Positions 10,365 through 20,790 of a stretch of DNA of 64,000 nt are shown piece after piece. The position numbers and the translations under genes were made by a program. The notes under the pieces were generated by a model. It was not told where the DNA came from. It was given only the letters and a program-made list of their open reading frames with translations, and ran no database searches. Every line of letters begins with the position of its first letter. The stretch's first letter is position 1. The stretch is taken from the NCBI GenBank assembly GCA_951394045.1, contig OX595992.1:1-64000 (forward strand). The letters are read 5' to 3'. The DNA comes from Nitzschia sp. DOCU1. Lineage: Eukaryota > Bacillariophyta > Bacillariophyceae > Bacillariales > Bacillariaceae.

Positions 10365-12290
10365 GATGAGGTTGAATAGCGGGGGGCGATGGTATTCCGC
10401 CTCGAACGGAGTCCTCGCAATCATGGAAAGTATGGTCGACCTCGCCCATCTGGGCATCTACTGGAGCATTGACAACGGGATTTCGATCAAACGCCATCTC
10501 GGTTGCATGGCGCTTGGCAGGAGGAGACGATGCGCTCATCGGCATGGAAAGGCCAGTGTTGATACCAGTGAGATGGGTAATCAGTTGCGTCAGCAACTGT
10601 GTCTGTTGAACTTGAGCCTGAGTTTGCTGGGCCTGGGCTTGCTGGGACTGCGTCATGAACTCCATCATTCGCTTATTCTGCTCTTCCTGGCGAGAGAGCA
10701 CCGTGTCCAAGTAACTAACGACGGTGGAGAGTTCTTGAGACTGGACCGTTTTGGGCACCGATTGACCGGTCGTTGATTCAGTCACCGAGGCGGAATCCGT
10801 GGGAGCAGAGGGTAATACAGGGGCGGTACTAGGAGGCGCTGATGGTTGGGTAGACACAGTGGTTGGGGCAGGAGAGGCGGTTGGAATGACCGTGGGTTGA
10901 ACATGCGTAAGGTCGAACACCATTCTGGGTCGCCGATTCCATGCATTCTCGTGCAGCGGGGGAACACCAATGTTATTTTCAGGTTGGGCCGCAGCGCGCA
11001 ATTTCTGACGTAAAGATTGGACCCGATTGTGCATGGTTTGCCCTGCACCTGGCGCAGCGAAGGTGAGGCGGGGATACGCGTTGAAATGCGAGAGATACGA
11101 ACTGTCGACCATCTGCCGAAACCGGGTCTGGAAGAAATCCGTCAACAATGCCTGAACTTGTACAAAGTGAGCGTCCTCCACAATGAAAATCCAACGGCCT
11201 CCTTTATCCGTATTGTCCGTTTCCTGGATCGAATCGATCATGGAAAGCTGGGTAAAATAATCCCAGAGAGTCCCATTGAAGTTGGCCGCAGCATTGGGGT
11301 CTTGAGGCATGGGCAGTTCCCACACGGATCGGTGGAGATTCACAACGGTAAGACCGCGAAGGTTGAGTGTGATATCGTTGTTATGCATGAGGAGTTCTCG
11401 GTATTCCGAGGCACTGGCCATGAGGTGAAAACCAATTGGAATCAGCTCATGACCGATCGTCTCCGAAGGAATTTCCATCAGCAGGTTTTTCATAAACTCA
11501 GCATACTTGTGTACACAACAAACTGCAACAACTTCGGAGCTGACCCTTTCAGAACCATTACCGAATTGGATCAGGCGTTTGGTGGCGAATACCTCGGGTA
11601 GATTCCCCTCCGATAATTCGAGTTGCTTGGCATGATGCGTTTGTTCCGTAGTCAGAGAAAGCTTGCTCAAAGCCTCGTTGATTCGTCGAGTAAACGTCTG
11701 CTTGTGTGTCATATCGGCATGGGCACCGCTCGCCCAGGCGATCACCGAAATCTCTTCGCTCTTCAAGTTGTCGCCGGTCATCCACAGTCGATGGGCCTGT
11801 AGCCAGGGCAACAGTTTCTTTTTGACATTAGTTAGGTTATCCTCCGTGATAATACAATGTAGAATCTTAATGGAAACCTGATTTGAGGAACGAAGGGTTG
11901 ACTCCTTACGGTGGAAGAACGCCCGATGTTCCGGCTCCGTCTGCGGGAAATCGTCGAGGTTTGAGAACACCGCCAGCTTGGGATCCACGGCCTCGTTAGT
12001 CGGAACAAAATGAACATCTCCTTTGATAATGCTAGAGAGTTTTTGCAGAAAGGCAAGGTGGGTATGGGCCAGATTGAACGACGAAGAGGATTGCTCCGCA
12101 GCCACGCGAATTTCCAGGGTAAAGGTCGTTTTGCCTTCCTGTGCCTTCAAGACGGCCGTTGAAGCCCGGGTTTTCAGGATGCTGCGTACAGCGGACTGAG
12201 AGAGAGACTTAGCAATGGGGGTCACCGGCGTAGGTGCCCCAGTAACGTTGGAAACGGGGATGGAAGTTCCCGTCATGGTGAAAAAAAAGG
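9879..12290 (-). mobile_element. LINE (L1-like) non-LTR retrotransposon, 3'-truncated
   Basis: Two overlapping minus-strand frames in ORF1 and endonuclease order. The element is broken inside the endonuclease at 9879, where the telomere-like end of repeat T begins. LINEs normally lose their 5' ends on insertion, so loss of the 3' end points to later breakage and not to ordinary incomplete reverse transcription. The 5' boundary is not clear and may lie upstream of 12290. Confidence 0.75.
10357..12276 (-). CDS. LINE ORF1 protein (gag-like)
   Basis: Intact 639-aa frame with a true ATG. No enzyme motif was found. The C-terminal part has a Pro/Thr/Ser/Val-rich linker and a Gln-rich predicted coiled coil (QQAQAQQTQAQVQQTQ, followed by LLTQLITHL). 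It ends 8 bases into ORF2. By position and composition it is the ORF1 nucleic-acid-binding protein of the LINE. A CCHC knuckle was looked for and not seen. Confidence 0.7.
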   Translation of the reverse strand: MTGTSIPVSNVTGAPTPVTPIAKSLSQSAVRSILKTRASTAVLKAQEGKTTFTLEIRVAAEQSSSSFNLAHTHLAFLQKLSSIIKGDVHFVPTNEAVDPKLAVFSNLDDFPQTEPEHRAFFHRKESTLRSSNQVSIKILHCIITEDNLTNVKKKLLPWLQAHRLWMTGDNLKSEEISVIAWASGAHADMTHKQTFTRRINEALSKLSLTTEQTHHAKQLELSEGNLPEVFATKRLIQFGNGSERVSSEVVAVCCVHKYAEFMKNLLMEIPSETIGHELIPIGFHLMASASEYRELLMHNNDITLNLRGLTVVNLHRSVWELPMPQDPNAAANFNGTLWDYFTQLSMIDSIQETDNTDKGGRWIFIVEDAHFVQVQALLTDFFQTRFRQMVDSSYLSHFNAYPRLTFAAPGAGQTMHNRVQSLRQKLRAAAQPENNIGVPPLHENAWNRRPRMVFDLTHVQPTVIPTASPAPTTVSTQPSAPPSTAPVLPSAPTDSASVTESTTGQSVPKTVQSQELSTVVSYLDTVLSRQEEQNKRMMEFMTQSQQAQAQQTQAQVQQTQLLTQLITHLTGINTGLSMPMSASSPPAKRHATEMAFDRNPVVNAPVDAQMGEVDHTFHDCEDSVRGGIPSPPAIQPHHE

Positions 12291-12711
12291 TGCGTAAAGT
12301 TGAAGGTGAGAATCCTACGGCTAAATATTTAGCTTTACCGAAAATTTCGATCGAAGAATTCTATCTTTGTGGATTACGATTATTGGGTACAACACGAGAA
12401 TTGGCAAGAGGTGCATTTTCTTGGAGCGTGGCCTCGCTCCTGACAGAGACGTTAAACCAAGCATACGGAGGCCATCTAGCGAACAGTGCTCTTAATTACT
12501 TAAAAAATCAAAGACGTTAAACGAAATGTACATACACGAACAAACATTCAACTCATATACGGAAACCAGCCTTTCAGCAGCAAGGGAACAGTGAACCTCA
12601 ACTTAGGAACTTCGACAAAGTCATTTAATGATTTGTTCATAGAACAATCAATCATCAATCCACTACACAACCCAACTGTCATATCGAAGTCCAGCGACAG
12701 CTGTCCAGCAA
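12291..12711. other. Gap between LINE and RING gene
   Basis: Probably the 5' leader of the LINE on the left and the promoter of the plus-strand RING gene on the right. No supported frame and no clear element boundary. Confidence 0.4.
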
Positions 12712-13233
12712 ATGGATGGAATGTCCCCCAAAACAGCACTCACACAAATTCCCAACATCACCAACACCAAAGGAAGAATGATTGGTAGCCACGTAGTAAA
12801 TGATCTCACTGGTGATGTTTTGGTACTGGACATGACTGTCCCTCTAACCATTGATCTGGTTAGTGAGTCCCCTCCACCTCAAGCTCCGTCTCCTGTAAAC
12901 TTCGATTTGACCGGGTGGTTTGCTGCTGCAGCCGAAATTCAACCGCCTCAAGTTCAACCGCCTCAAGCTCCCTCTCCTGTAAACTTCAATTTGACCGAGT
13001 GGTTTGTTGCTGCAGCCGCAGTTCATGTGGGGGCACCAGACACAGCACAGTCCTTTGAGTGCCCCATCTGCCTTGAGACTGGAGTTGTGAATCACCCCGA
13101 AATGACTCCCTGTGGGCATCAGTTTCATTACGAGTGCCTTGAAGGATGGCTCTCTTCACCTACTGGTAGAGAGAGCTGTCCTACGTGCCGCCATCCTATC
13201 CATCGTGATGATCCTCTACCTTGGCAGCGTTAA
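12712..13233 (+). CDS. RING-H2 finger protein, probable E3 ubiquitin ligase
   Basis: 173 aa from an ATG. The C-terminal RING-H2 has all eight metal ligands: C117, C120, C134, H136, H139, C142, C156 and C159, with the usual Pro after C156. Such domains recruit E2 enzymes and transfer ubiquitin. The N-terminal half contains an internal duplication of PPQAPSPVNFxLTxWF (about residues 55-70 and 83-98) with a Pro/Gln linker, which could be a substrate- or partner-binding motif. No membrane segment is seen, so it is probably cytosolic or nuclear. It is the first of three small plus-strand genes, and the substrate cannot be told from the sequence. Confidence 0.8.
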   Translation: MDGMSPKTALTQIPNITNTKGRMIGSHVVNDLTGDVLVLDMTVPLTIDLVSESPPPQAPSPVNFDLTGWFAAAAEIQPPQVQPPQAPSPVNFNLTEWFVAAAAVHVGAPDTAQSFECPICLETGVVNHPEMTPCGHQFHYECLEGWLSSPTGRESCPTCRHPIHRDDPLPWQR

Positions 13234-13265
13234 ATCAAGCTAGACTGCTCTCTTGCATCTCGTAC

Positions 13266-13484
13266 TTTTTGCAATACTCTCTCATTATTATATGATAACT
13301 GCTGATGTAAGTTTGAATAGGGTCATATGCATGCTTTGCATGTAGAGGAATAAAATATCCTGCATGGGTTGCGACACTACTACTGGCTAGTCGACCAATG
13401 TAACGCGAAATCAAGTTCTTTTTGCAATACTCTCTCATTGATATATGATAAACGCTGATGGAAGTTTGAATGGGGCCGTATGCA
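13266..13484. repeat. Direct repeat, two diverged copies 153 bp apart
   Basis: TTTTTGCAATACTCTCTCAT and the following about 50 bases (ending AAGTTTGAATxGGG) occur at 13266 and again at 13419 with scattered changes. Noncoding, in the 3' flank of the RING gene. Confidence 0.75.
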
Positions 13485-13639
13485 AGCTAACTACTGGCTA
13501 GACGACTGATGTAGCGGTTGATGCAGCTAGACCGCTCTATTTTGTTTCGATCTTTTTTCGTTACTCTATTTTTCAACCGATGTCAATTGGTTAGACGTCT
13601 CTGGCATTTGTATTATGACGCACTGTTCCCTTCTTCGCT

Positions 13640-13912
13640 TGGGCAACGCATTTGATTTCGATGTGCACATGAACTAACGGTTTAACGTCTCTGTTATTTA
13701 TAATCAATAAGTGCACTGTTCGCAATGCTTCTCGTTTTGTTCGCGTAGGCAATTTGAAAGTGCACAAGAACTAACGGTTTAACGTCTCTGTTATTTATAA
13801 TCAATAAGTGCACTGTTCGCAATGCTTCTCGTTTTGTTCGCGTAGGCAATTTGAAAGTGCACAAGAACTAACGGTTTAACGTCTCTGTTATTTATAATCA
13901 ATGAGTGCACTG
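13640..13912. repeat. 97-bp tandem repeat, about 2.8 copies
   Basis: Units marked by GAACTAACGGTTTAACGTCT start at 13671, 13768 and 13865. Two of the units are essentially identical. Noncoding. Confidence 0.9.
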
Positions 13913-14270
13913 TTCGCATGCTGCTGATTGGCTCCCTTTCGTATTAAATTTCCACGTTTTGTTCGCGGAGGCAATTTGAGAGTTTGTCGACAGTGAACAA
14001 CGAACGGCACTATCCGGCTTGCAGAATCTCCGATGGAAAATTCAGGTGCAACGGGAAAAGTCCAAACAATGCAAAACCATCCTCTAATTTCAAATTTGAA
14101 TTTCACCTGCTCAATCGTTTTCACGTTTACGGGTACAACAGAACCGAGGAAACGTCGATCGGAAATGCACTGACCAGCAGATCGTATCTCACAAATCCGT
14201 CTCATCCGGTTGCTACTTCTCTCGGGCTGTGAGAAATCTCATACCAACCCGTCTGCTTATCCAAAGGAAA

Positions 14271-14612
14271 ATGCCAACCACCGCCCACTTTGAGAAGCTA
14301 TCCCAAGCGCTCAATGAACTAATCATGGTAGAAGATGAAAATGGAAGAACCAATCTTGCCTACAGCAACGGGGCTTTGTACCGAGCGATCAACCACCGCG
14401 ATTGCCACAATCCAAAGCGTTTGAAACAATGGTCGTCATCAGGATCACACAGCAACGAAATAGAAAAAATAGCTCAAGCCAAGGAAAATAGCACCACGAC
14501 CAAGTCTAACGAAGCAAAAGTATTACCTCAGAATAACTCCTACGACAAAGCAAGACCACAGACCAACTACGACAAAGCAAAAGCACAGATCAACAACAAC
14601 GAACATATCTAA
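14271..14612 (+). CDS. Hypothetical small protein, 113 aa
   Basis: The frame is open from a GTG at 14229, but the first ATG is at 14271. The N-terminal half (FEKLSQALNEL, then YRAINHRDCHNPKRLKQW) looks like a short folded region. The tail is low complexity with repeats of SYDKARPQ, NYDKAKAQ and Asn runs. No known domain was recognised. It lies between the RING gene and the PIP-box gene on the same strand. A decayed gene or an exon of a longer gene cannot be excluded. Confidence 0.4.
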   Translation: MPTTAHFEKLSQALNELIMVEDENGRTNLAYSNGALYRAINHRDCHNPKRLKQWSSSGSHSNEIEKIAQAKENSTTTKSNEAKVLPQNNSYDKARPQTNYDKAKAQINNNEHI

Positions 14613-14637
14613 TCAACAAACACAAAACATACTACTG

Positions 14638-14726
14638 ACAGAGCCAATAAAATAGGCGTGTATTATCTCTATGGCTCTAATAGTAACAGACTACAACTAT
14701 AGTAGTAGTAGTTGTAGTTGTAGTCT
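14638..14726. terminator. Two adjacent hairpins downstream of the small gene
   Basis: AGAGCCA near 14640 pairs with TGGCTCT near 14672. Next, AGACTACAACTA (14688-14699) pairs perfectly with TAGTTGTAGTCT (14715-14726) across a 15-nt loop of TAG repeats. They sit about 30-110 bases after the stop codon and contain AATAAAAT-like sequence (AATAAAATAG). A 3'-end processing or termination role is only inferred. Confidence 0.4.
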
Positions 14727-14993
14727 AGAGTAAGCGTCACTACGGATGAGTTTGAGTGAAGTGAAATCGGATGAATCCGTAAGGATCAGTTCACTTGCTT
14801 GTGTTTTTATCCAGTGTTTGTGTTAGGGACACTATGCTACTTGTAACTGTTATTGTCGATCGGTTCCTTCATTAAGCCGCCGAAATGCTGCTCTGTCCGC
14901 CGCCCCCTTTCAAATTTCAAACGGCCAGAATCCAACTTCTCACGCCCAACCCTCCACTCCACTACGTCTTCATTTTTCTTAAACGACTTCCTC

Positions 14994-15713
14994 ATGAAAG
15001 AAGTTGCCCCGACGTTCACCGGCAGAGACAAACTTCACCGTGCAGTAGATCAAACTCTTCTGTTGTGCGACGAGAACAGACAATTGAGACCTGCCATCCT
15101 ACAGGAGAATATTAAGGCCAGTGTGGTCAAGAAAGCAATCAAAACTGGAAAAAAGATGGTCATCGTCAGAAGAGAAGTTGTCAAGACGTTCCATAGCAAA
15201 GGTACGACAACGGAGGTCCCCAAACGTGGAAATAGGAGGAAGGTCACCAAAAACGAAATCGTCAAGACCTACTACTGTAAGGGTGAACTTTGCGAAGCAG
15301 CAAGCGAGAAGCTCATGTTGAAAGGCAGAAGGCGCTGCAGTAACGGCAAAGACCCAAAAAAGAGACCTGCCCTTCGAAAGGCCCAAGACCAGGCCAGGGC
15401 AGAAATAAAAAATGGCAAACAGTCAGCGATCACAGACTTCTTTTCCAAGAAAAAGACTCCAACTATGCAGCCGCCATCTCCTCCAGCTCTACCGTTGCGA
15501 TCTCGTCATCCAACCGTGCCCCCCTGCACTCCTCCGACCATGAAGATGCCATATTGTCCATTCACTCCTCGGATCATCCGACCGTCGTACAACACCCCCC
15601 CGACTATGTCACCCTACACCCCTCCAATCACCATGTCACCCCAAACCCCCCCGACCATGCCATCGCCCTTTCCCCCCATTATGTCACCGTTCTCTCCCCC
15701 AATCGTCATTTGA
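14994..15713 (+). CDS. Basic protein with a PCNA-interacting (PIP) box
   Basis: The frame is open from a TTG at 14853, but the first ATG is at 14994, giving 239 aa. Residues 143-150 are QSAITDFF, an exact match to the PIP-box consensus Q-x-x-(I/L/M)-x-x-F-F, followed by SKKK as in strong PCNA binders. Upstream is a Lys/Arg-rich region with a repeated (K)xxVKTxxxKG motif (VVKTFHSKG and IVKTYYCKG). Downstream is a Pro-rich tail with many PPTM/TPP units. PIP boxes dock proteins on the PCNA sliding clamp during replication and repair, so a chromatin or replication-associated role is inferred. No enzymatic domain was seen. Coding status rests mainly on length and motif. Confidence 0.55.
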   Translation: MKEVAPTFTGRDKLHRAVDQTLLLCDENRQLRPAILQENIKASVVKKAIKTGKKMVIVRREVVKTFHSKGTTTEVPKRGNRRKVTKNEIVKTYYCKGELCEAASEKLMLKGRRRCSNGKDPKKRPALRKAQDQARAEIKNGKQSAITDFFSKKKTPTMQPPSPPALPLRSRHPTVPPCTPPTMKMPYCPFTPRIIRPSYNTPPTMSPYTPPITMSPQTPPTMPSPFPPIMSPFSPPIVI

Positions 15714-16500
15714 ACATGCTTAATCCTCAATATTCTTTGATATACAATCACCAATACAAGCATACAAATTATATTCTACAGTAACCAGCACATTTTCAAT
15801 ACCCCCGTGTAGTATGCAAGCTTGTTCATGCGCTTTCTGGACTGTTGCTATTTATTAGAGTCCAACGGATAATGTCCGTTGGGTTTATTTCCCGAATTCA
15901 AATTCAAAACTGTATCTCGCCCTCCAATTGCACAAGGGCATCGACCAATGTCCGTTGGCTTTGTCATCATTATCAAAAATTCAAATCTGATTCTCGCCCG
16001 CCAAACTCCCTAAGATGCCGACGTGGTGACCGGACAATGAAGAATGTCGGTTGCGTTCTGAATTCAAATTCAAATCTGATTCTTGGCGGCTCAGCCCAGT
16101 CTTTCTTTTCTTCAATTTCAGCATGAAACACGGTATGTAGAGGTTGCGACAACAAAACATTCTCGCAATATGGATCATCTTAATCTTTTTGCTTACACAA
16201 CTGTAGAAAGAGGGTTTGGGTAGCATTGGGAATAAGGTATGTTGTTTATATTTCGATTAGTTTTTTGATACCCGCTATCGTCTATCTACAAGAAGAAATC
16301 CTTTGTTTGAAACGGTATGTATTGCAACATCGAACGATGACGATTTGTATCTTAGAAATAGTTCAAAAAGTTGTGGGCGGTGACGTTGTTGCGCTATATT
16401 TATTACAGCACTGCCACAGATGGAGGCATTCGTTCCAGGACGTCGGCACCTGACCGTTGGCTTTTGAGCCAGCTAAGACCAAAGCACCGCCCACAGCACC
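15714..16500. other. Noncoding gap
   Basis: Contains the short repeat listed next. No supported gene on either strand. Confidence 0.4.
15871..16090. repeat. Degenerate repeat, three units of about 76-96 bp
   Basis: AATGTC(C/G)GTTGxxTT followed by AATTCAAAxCTGxxTCT(C/T)G starts at 15871, 15947 and 16043. Noncoding. Confidence 0.65.
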
Positions 16501-16530
16501 AGATCGTCGCCCGCTTATTCATTTCGTTTT

Positions 16531-18330
16531 TTACCCAATGGGCGAAATCTGCCGCCCACAGCACCACCTCGTCACTTCGCTTGTTTCTTCGTTTCGTTTT
16601 TTACCCCCAGGGGTAAATTCCGGCGGAACGCAACGCACCACCTCGTCACTTGTTCGCTTGTTTCTTCGTTTCATTTTTTACCCCAAGGGGTAAATTCCGG
16701 CGGAACGCGACGCACCACCTCGTCACTTCGCTTGTTTCTTCGTTTCGTTTTTTACCCCCAGGGGTAAATTCCGGCGGAATGCGACCTCCGCGCGAGCCAG
16801 CGAGTGAAGTTGTGTGCAGGTGACGTTCTTCGTTTGGTTTTTTACCCCCAGGGGTAAATTCCTGGCAGAACACGACCGCCGGGCGACCCAGCAAGTGAAG
16901 TCGTGTGCAGGTGACGTTCTTCGTTTCGTTTTTACCCCCAGGGGTAAATTCCTGGCGGAACACGACCTCCACGAGAGCCAGCGAGTGAAGAGCGAGCGAA
17001 GGCCGAAGAACCGGCCACAGCACCATCTCGTTGCCTTCTTCTTCGTTTCGTTTTTTACCCCAAGGGGTAAATTCCGATGGCACACGACCTCGGCTTGTCT
17101 CTATTGCATGACAGCACCATCTCGTCGCCTTCTTCTTCGTTTCCTCCACCCGAGCCAGCGAGTGAAGTCGTGTGCAGGTGACGTTCTTCGTTTCGTTTTT
17201 TACCCCCACGGGTAAATTCCGGCGGAACGCGACGCACCACCTCGTCACTTTGCTTGTTTCTTCGTTTCGTTTTTTAGGGTCGCACCACCTCGTCACTTCG
17301 CTTGTTTCTTCGTTTCGTTTTTCGTTTCGTTTTTACCCCCAGGGGTAAATTCCTGGCGGAACACGACCTCCACGAGAGCCAGCGAGTGAAGAGCGAGCGA
17401 AGGCCGAAGAACTGGCCACAGCACCATCTCGTTGCCTTCTTCTTCGTTTCGTTTTTTACCCCAAGGGGTAAATTCCGATGGCACACGACCTCGGCTTGTC
17501 TCTTTTGCATGACAGCACCATCTCGTCGCCTTCTTCTTCGTTTCCTCCACCCGAGCCAGCGAGTGAAGTCGTGTGCAGGTGACGTTCTTCGTTTCGTTTT
17601 TTACCCCCACGGGTAAATTCCGGCGGAACGCGACGCACCACCTCGTCACTTTGCTTGTTTCTTCGTTTCGTTTTTTAGGGTCGCACCACCTCGTCACTTC
17701 GCTTGTTTCTTCGTTTCGTTTTTTACCCCAAGGGGTAAATTCCGGCGGAACGCGACCTCCGCGCGAGCCAGCGAGTGAAGTCGTGTGCAGGTGACGTTCT
17801 TCGTTTCGTTTTTTACCCCCAGGGGTAAATTCCTGGCGGAACACAACCTCCACGAGAGCCAGTGAGTGAAGAGCGAGGCTTGTCCCTTTTGCATAACATC
17901 ACCATCTGCTTCGCCTTCTTCTTCTTCGTTTCGTTTTTTACCCCCAGGGGTAAATTCCGCCAGAACGCGACCTCGGCACCCATCGGTTCTTGTTCTTTAT
18001 GGCTGCTGTCCAGAGAGCGAGCGAAGGCCCAAGAACTGCCCACAGCACAATCTCGTTTGTCTTCTTCTTCGTTTCGTTTTTTACCCCCTGGGGTGAATTC
18101 CGACGGAACGTGACCTCAGTGCGAGCCAGCGAGTGAAGTTGTGTGCAGGTGACGTTCTTCGTTTCGTTTTTTTATACCCCGTTCCGACGGAACGCGACCT
18201 CGGCTTGTTTCTTTTGCATGACAGCACCATCTCGTCGCCTTCTTCTTTGTTTTGTTCCATCTCGTCGCCTTCTTCTTTGTTTTGTTTTTTACCCCCAGGG
18301 GTAAATTCCGCCAGAACGCGACCTCGGCTC
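16531..18330. repeat. Degenerate tandem array with TACCCC/GGGGTA palindrome
   Basis: About 16 units, each marked by TTTTTTACCCC(C/A)AGGGGTAAATTCC followed by GGCGGAACGCGACCTC, GAGCCAGCGAGTGAAG and GACGTTCTTCGTTTCG. Palindrome centres lie near 16610, 16685, 16758, 16850, 16940, 17062, 17210, 17341, 17463, 17610, 17730, 17820, 17947, 18090 and 18298. A 401-bp block is itself duplicated (about 16934-17334 and 17335-17735). Units on both strands stay open by composition only. It resembles MITE-derived satellite DNA more than a gene. Confidence 0.85.
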
Positions 18331-18479
18331 CCATCTTTTTTTTGTTCTTTTGCATGGCTGCTGTCCAGAGAGCGAGAGAAGGACTCATCCTCGAAGAGTA
18401 TGGTCTTGAGGCGTAATTAGAGATAGTAAGATAGTTATTTCATAATCACTTCAATGTCGACGCGTTTGAGTGGTACTTT

Positions 18480-18790
18480 ACCACGAGACACTGTGTCATC
18501 CGGGCTAGACGCGAACAGAGCACACCATTCGGCAGCATTTCTATTGGAAAGGATTGCGCACCAATGTTGTCGACATCTGCAAGAAATACCCTTAAGTATG
18601 GGCATCTTCCAATTAAGGAACCAGAGAGCGAGCCTTGGGAATTTCTCTGTGTTGATTTGATAGGCCCTTATTTGATTAGCCAGGGTAAAAGAAATAAGGG
18701 TAAACAGAAACAACTAGGTAACACGATTCGTACATTTGAACTGCAGCACTCAAGACGATATGGTCGGACTTAATGGAATGCTATCTGATT
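18480..18790 (+). pseudogene. Ty3/gypsy integrase relic
   Basis: In the plus frame TRTEHTIRQHFYWKGLRTNV, then KYGHLPIKEPESEPWEF and LCVDLIGPY, can be read. These match the zinc-finger end and first catalytic Asp region of element A's integrase (minus strand, about 20.5 kb). Short deletions remove the CPTC part, there is a stop (TAA), and the core jumps to NTIRTFELQ, so most of the DDE domain is gone. Orientation is opposite to element A, so it is a separate, older insertion. Confidence 0.75.
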
Positions 18791-18893
18791 GCAGTATGCC
18801 ATTGGCACTCCATGGGAGAGGGACCACTTTTCATCTGTAGATCTGAACTCTCTAACCCTTAACCTGGCTAAAGATTAAGATGGACCTATGTAA

Positions 18894-19420
18894 GCGACAT
18901 CTGCTGTTGCCCACTTGGTTGCTAGCTGAACGTGTATGAACAGCATGAGCGACACTAAAACGCACTGGTGGCAAACAAAATTTATGGTAACTCAGCCAAA
19001 ACGGGTCTTAATCCATTAATTCTTCAATCACTATTGCTAGTATAGTATGTGGAGCGACATTGAAAAGGTCTAGTAGCGACATCTGCTGTTGCCCACTTGG
19101 TTGCTAGCTGAACGTGCACAAACAGCACGAGCGACACTAAAACGCACTGGTGGCAAACAAAATTTATGGTAAGAAAACCACGATGGATCCGCCAAACTTG
19201 CTCAGAATTCATCAATTCTGCATTCACTATTGCTAGTATAGTATGTGGAGCGACATTGAAAAGGTCTAGTAGCGACATCTGCTGTTGCCCACTTGGTTGC
19301 TAGCTGAACGTGCACGAACAGCACGAGCGACACTAAAACGCACTGGTGGCAAACAAAATTTATGGTAACTCAGCCAAAACGGGTCTGAATCAATTAATTC
19401 TTCATTCACTATTGCTTTTT
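18894..19420. repeat. Tandem repeat of about 182-196 bp, three copies
   Basis: Units start with GCGACATCTGCTGTTGCCCA at 18894, 19076 and 19272 and include AACGCACTGGTGGCAAACAA. The array stops at the left LTR of element A. Noncoding. Confidence 0.85.
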
Positions 19421-19642
19421 CGCCGTTGTCGTCGTCATTGCTCGTCAGCCGCGCCGGCCTTGCCCGTCCATCCACAGACGTTCGACCAAGTTGACGTCAG
19501 CAGGTATATATCTAAGGTATGTTGGTACTACACGTAGGCCATTGTGTGTACTCATCATTCGAACATTCTAACGTTGCAATGTTACAACAATCTAACGTTC
19601 TAACTACTTGTTAAGTCTAGAGGGGTATTCTAGTGTACTGCA
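19421..19642 (-). repeat. Element A LTR (3' LTR in element orientation)
   Basis: 222 bp matching 31353-31582 with a few changes. In element orientation it begins TGCAGTACACTAG and is preceded by a purine tract (TGGGGGCGCA). The distal end is unresolved because the left flank is satellite DNA and no target duplication is visible. Confidence 0.75.
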
Positions 19643-19672
19643 TGCGCCCCCATGACAAGGGCTTCTAAGAGC

Positions 19673-20790
19673 TCACTCGTCAGCAGCATCGCGTTCTTCA
19701 TACGGATGCAGATTCCGGATATTGTATGTTTGTTGTACTGCTCCTTTCCTGATGCGAATAGAGCCATTGTCATTAATGTACACGATCTCATACGGACTGC
19801 TTTACGGATTTGTCCCATACTTGCGGGATTGTTCATTGCGGACCATTACCTTCTGTCCTACACGATACCGGTAAACTCTTCGCGTCTTGTTTTCTGCTTC
19901 GTTATTTTGGATAATACGAGATTGTTTTCGTTCCTTAATTAATTTCCAGTTAGCTTCGAACCTGGTGTTGAGAATAGCATCGCGGCCAAACACTAGCTGT
20001 GATGGCGTTGCTTGCATTGTTGTGTGATACGTTGCGCGTACTGCGAACATAGTGGCTGCAAGGACTCCGTCCAGTGACTCCGTGTCTTTGGAGTTTTGCA
20101 ACTCGAAAGTGCGAATCATGTTCCCTATGGTTTGGTGAACTCGCTCGATAATTGAATTAGCCTGCGGGTTTCGCGCTGTAATTGGCTTGGTCATTACGCC
20201 ATAGTCTTCGCGCACCATTCTTCGGAATTCTCCCATGAATTCAGTTCCGCGGTCATAAATGATCTTTTGTGGCCATGGGTATCTCGTAAACCACGCCATT
20301 TCGGCCGCACTGGCTATCGAAAAGGCTTCTTTATTTGCTATACGTACCATCTCGAACCATCCGGTTGCGGGATCTATCATAGTGAGACACCATAGTTGTA
20401 GTGTCTTTTTACTACCTAGTTGTTTTATCTTATATGGACCTATCAGGTCGACACATAGAGTATCCCAAGGGTCTATTTCTGCCGCCTTGAGTGGAAGATG
20501 CCCGTACTTGATTGTCTTTTGCTTCGTCAGCTGACAGGTCGGACAGGACTTGCAGATCCGCTCAACATCGCCGCGGATGTTCTTCCAGTAGAAGTGTTGT
20601 CGAATCGTTTGTTCGGTACGCGTTTCTCCTGGGTGACAGAGCATCTCGTGATACCACTTGACGCACCGCTTCTGGAGACTCGTTGGGAGAACAATCTTGT
20701 CCTCGTGTACTATTAGTTCTCGCTTCTTTCCGCCCCCACGATAGACTTTGACTGAATATCGCGGGGTTGTGCGTACTTTAGCTAATAAGC
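19673..20790 (-). pseudogene. Element A integrase with GPY/F tail
   Basis: Reads continuously from about 20790 to a TAA at 19802, then in the same frame to the natural TGA at 19673. Upstream zinc finger: YHEMLCHPG with ICKSCPTCQL (HHCC). Catalytic triad regions: LCVDLIGPY (Asp), YDRGTEF (Asp) and IIERVHQ (Glu). After the TAA come SSPYEIVYINDNGSIRI and LHPYEE, a GPY/F module as found in Ty3/gypsy integrases. The core domain looks intact; the nonsense codon removes only the C-terminal module. Confidence 0.8.

Larger units (their letters stand above)
13234..14270. other. Repeat-rich gap downstream of the RING gene
   Basis: Holds the 153-bp direct repeat and the 97-bp tandem repeat listed separately, then the upstream region of the next small gene. 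A short plus-strand open frame at 13984-14232 was considered and not accepted. Confidence 0.45.

Noticed and set aside
16646..17853. Long minus-strand frames in the palindrome array
   Set aside because: They arise from low stop density in the repeated unit, occur in several frames at once and have no motif.
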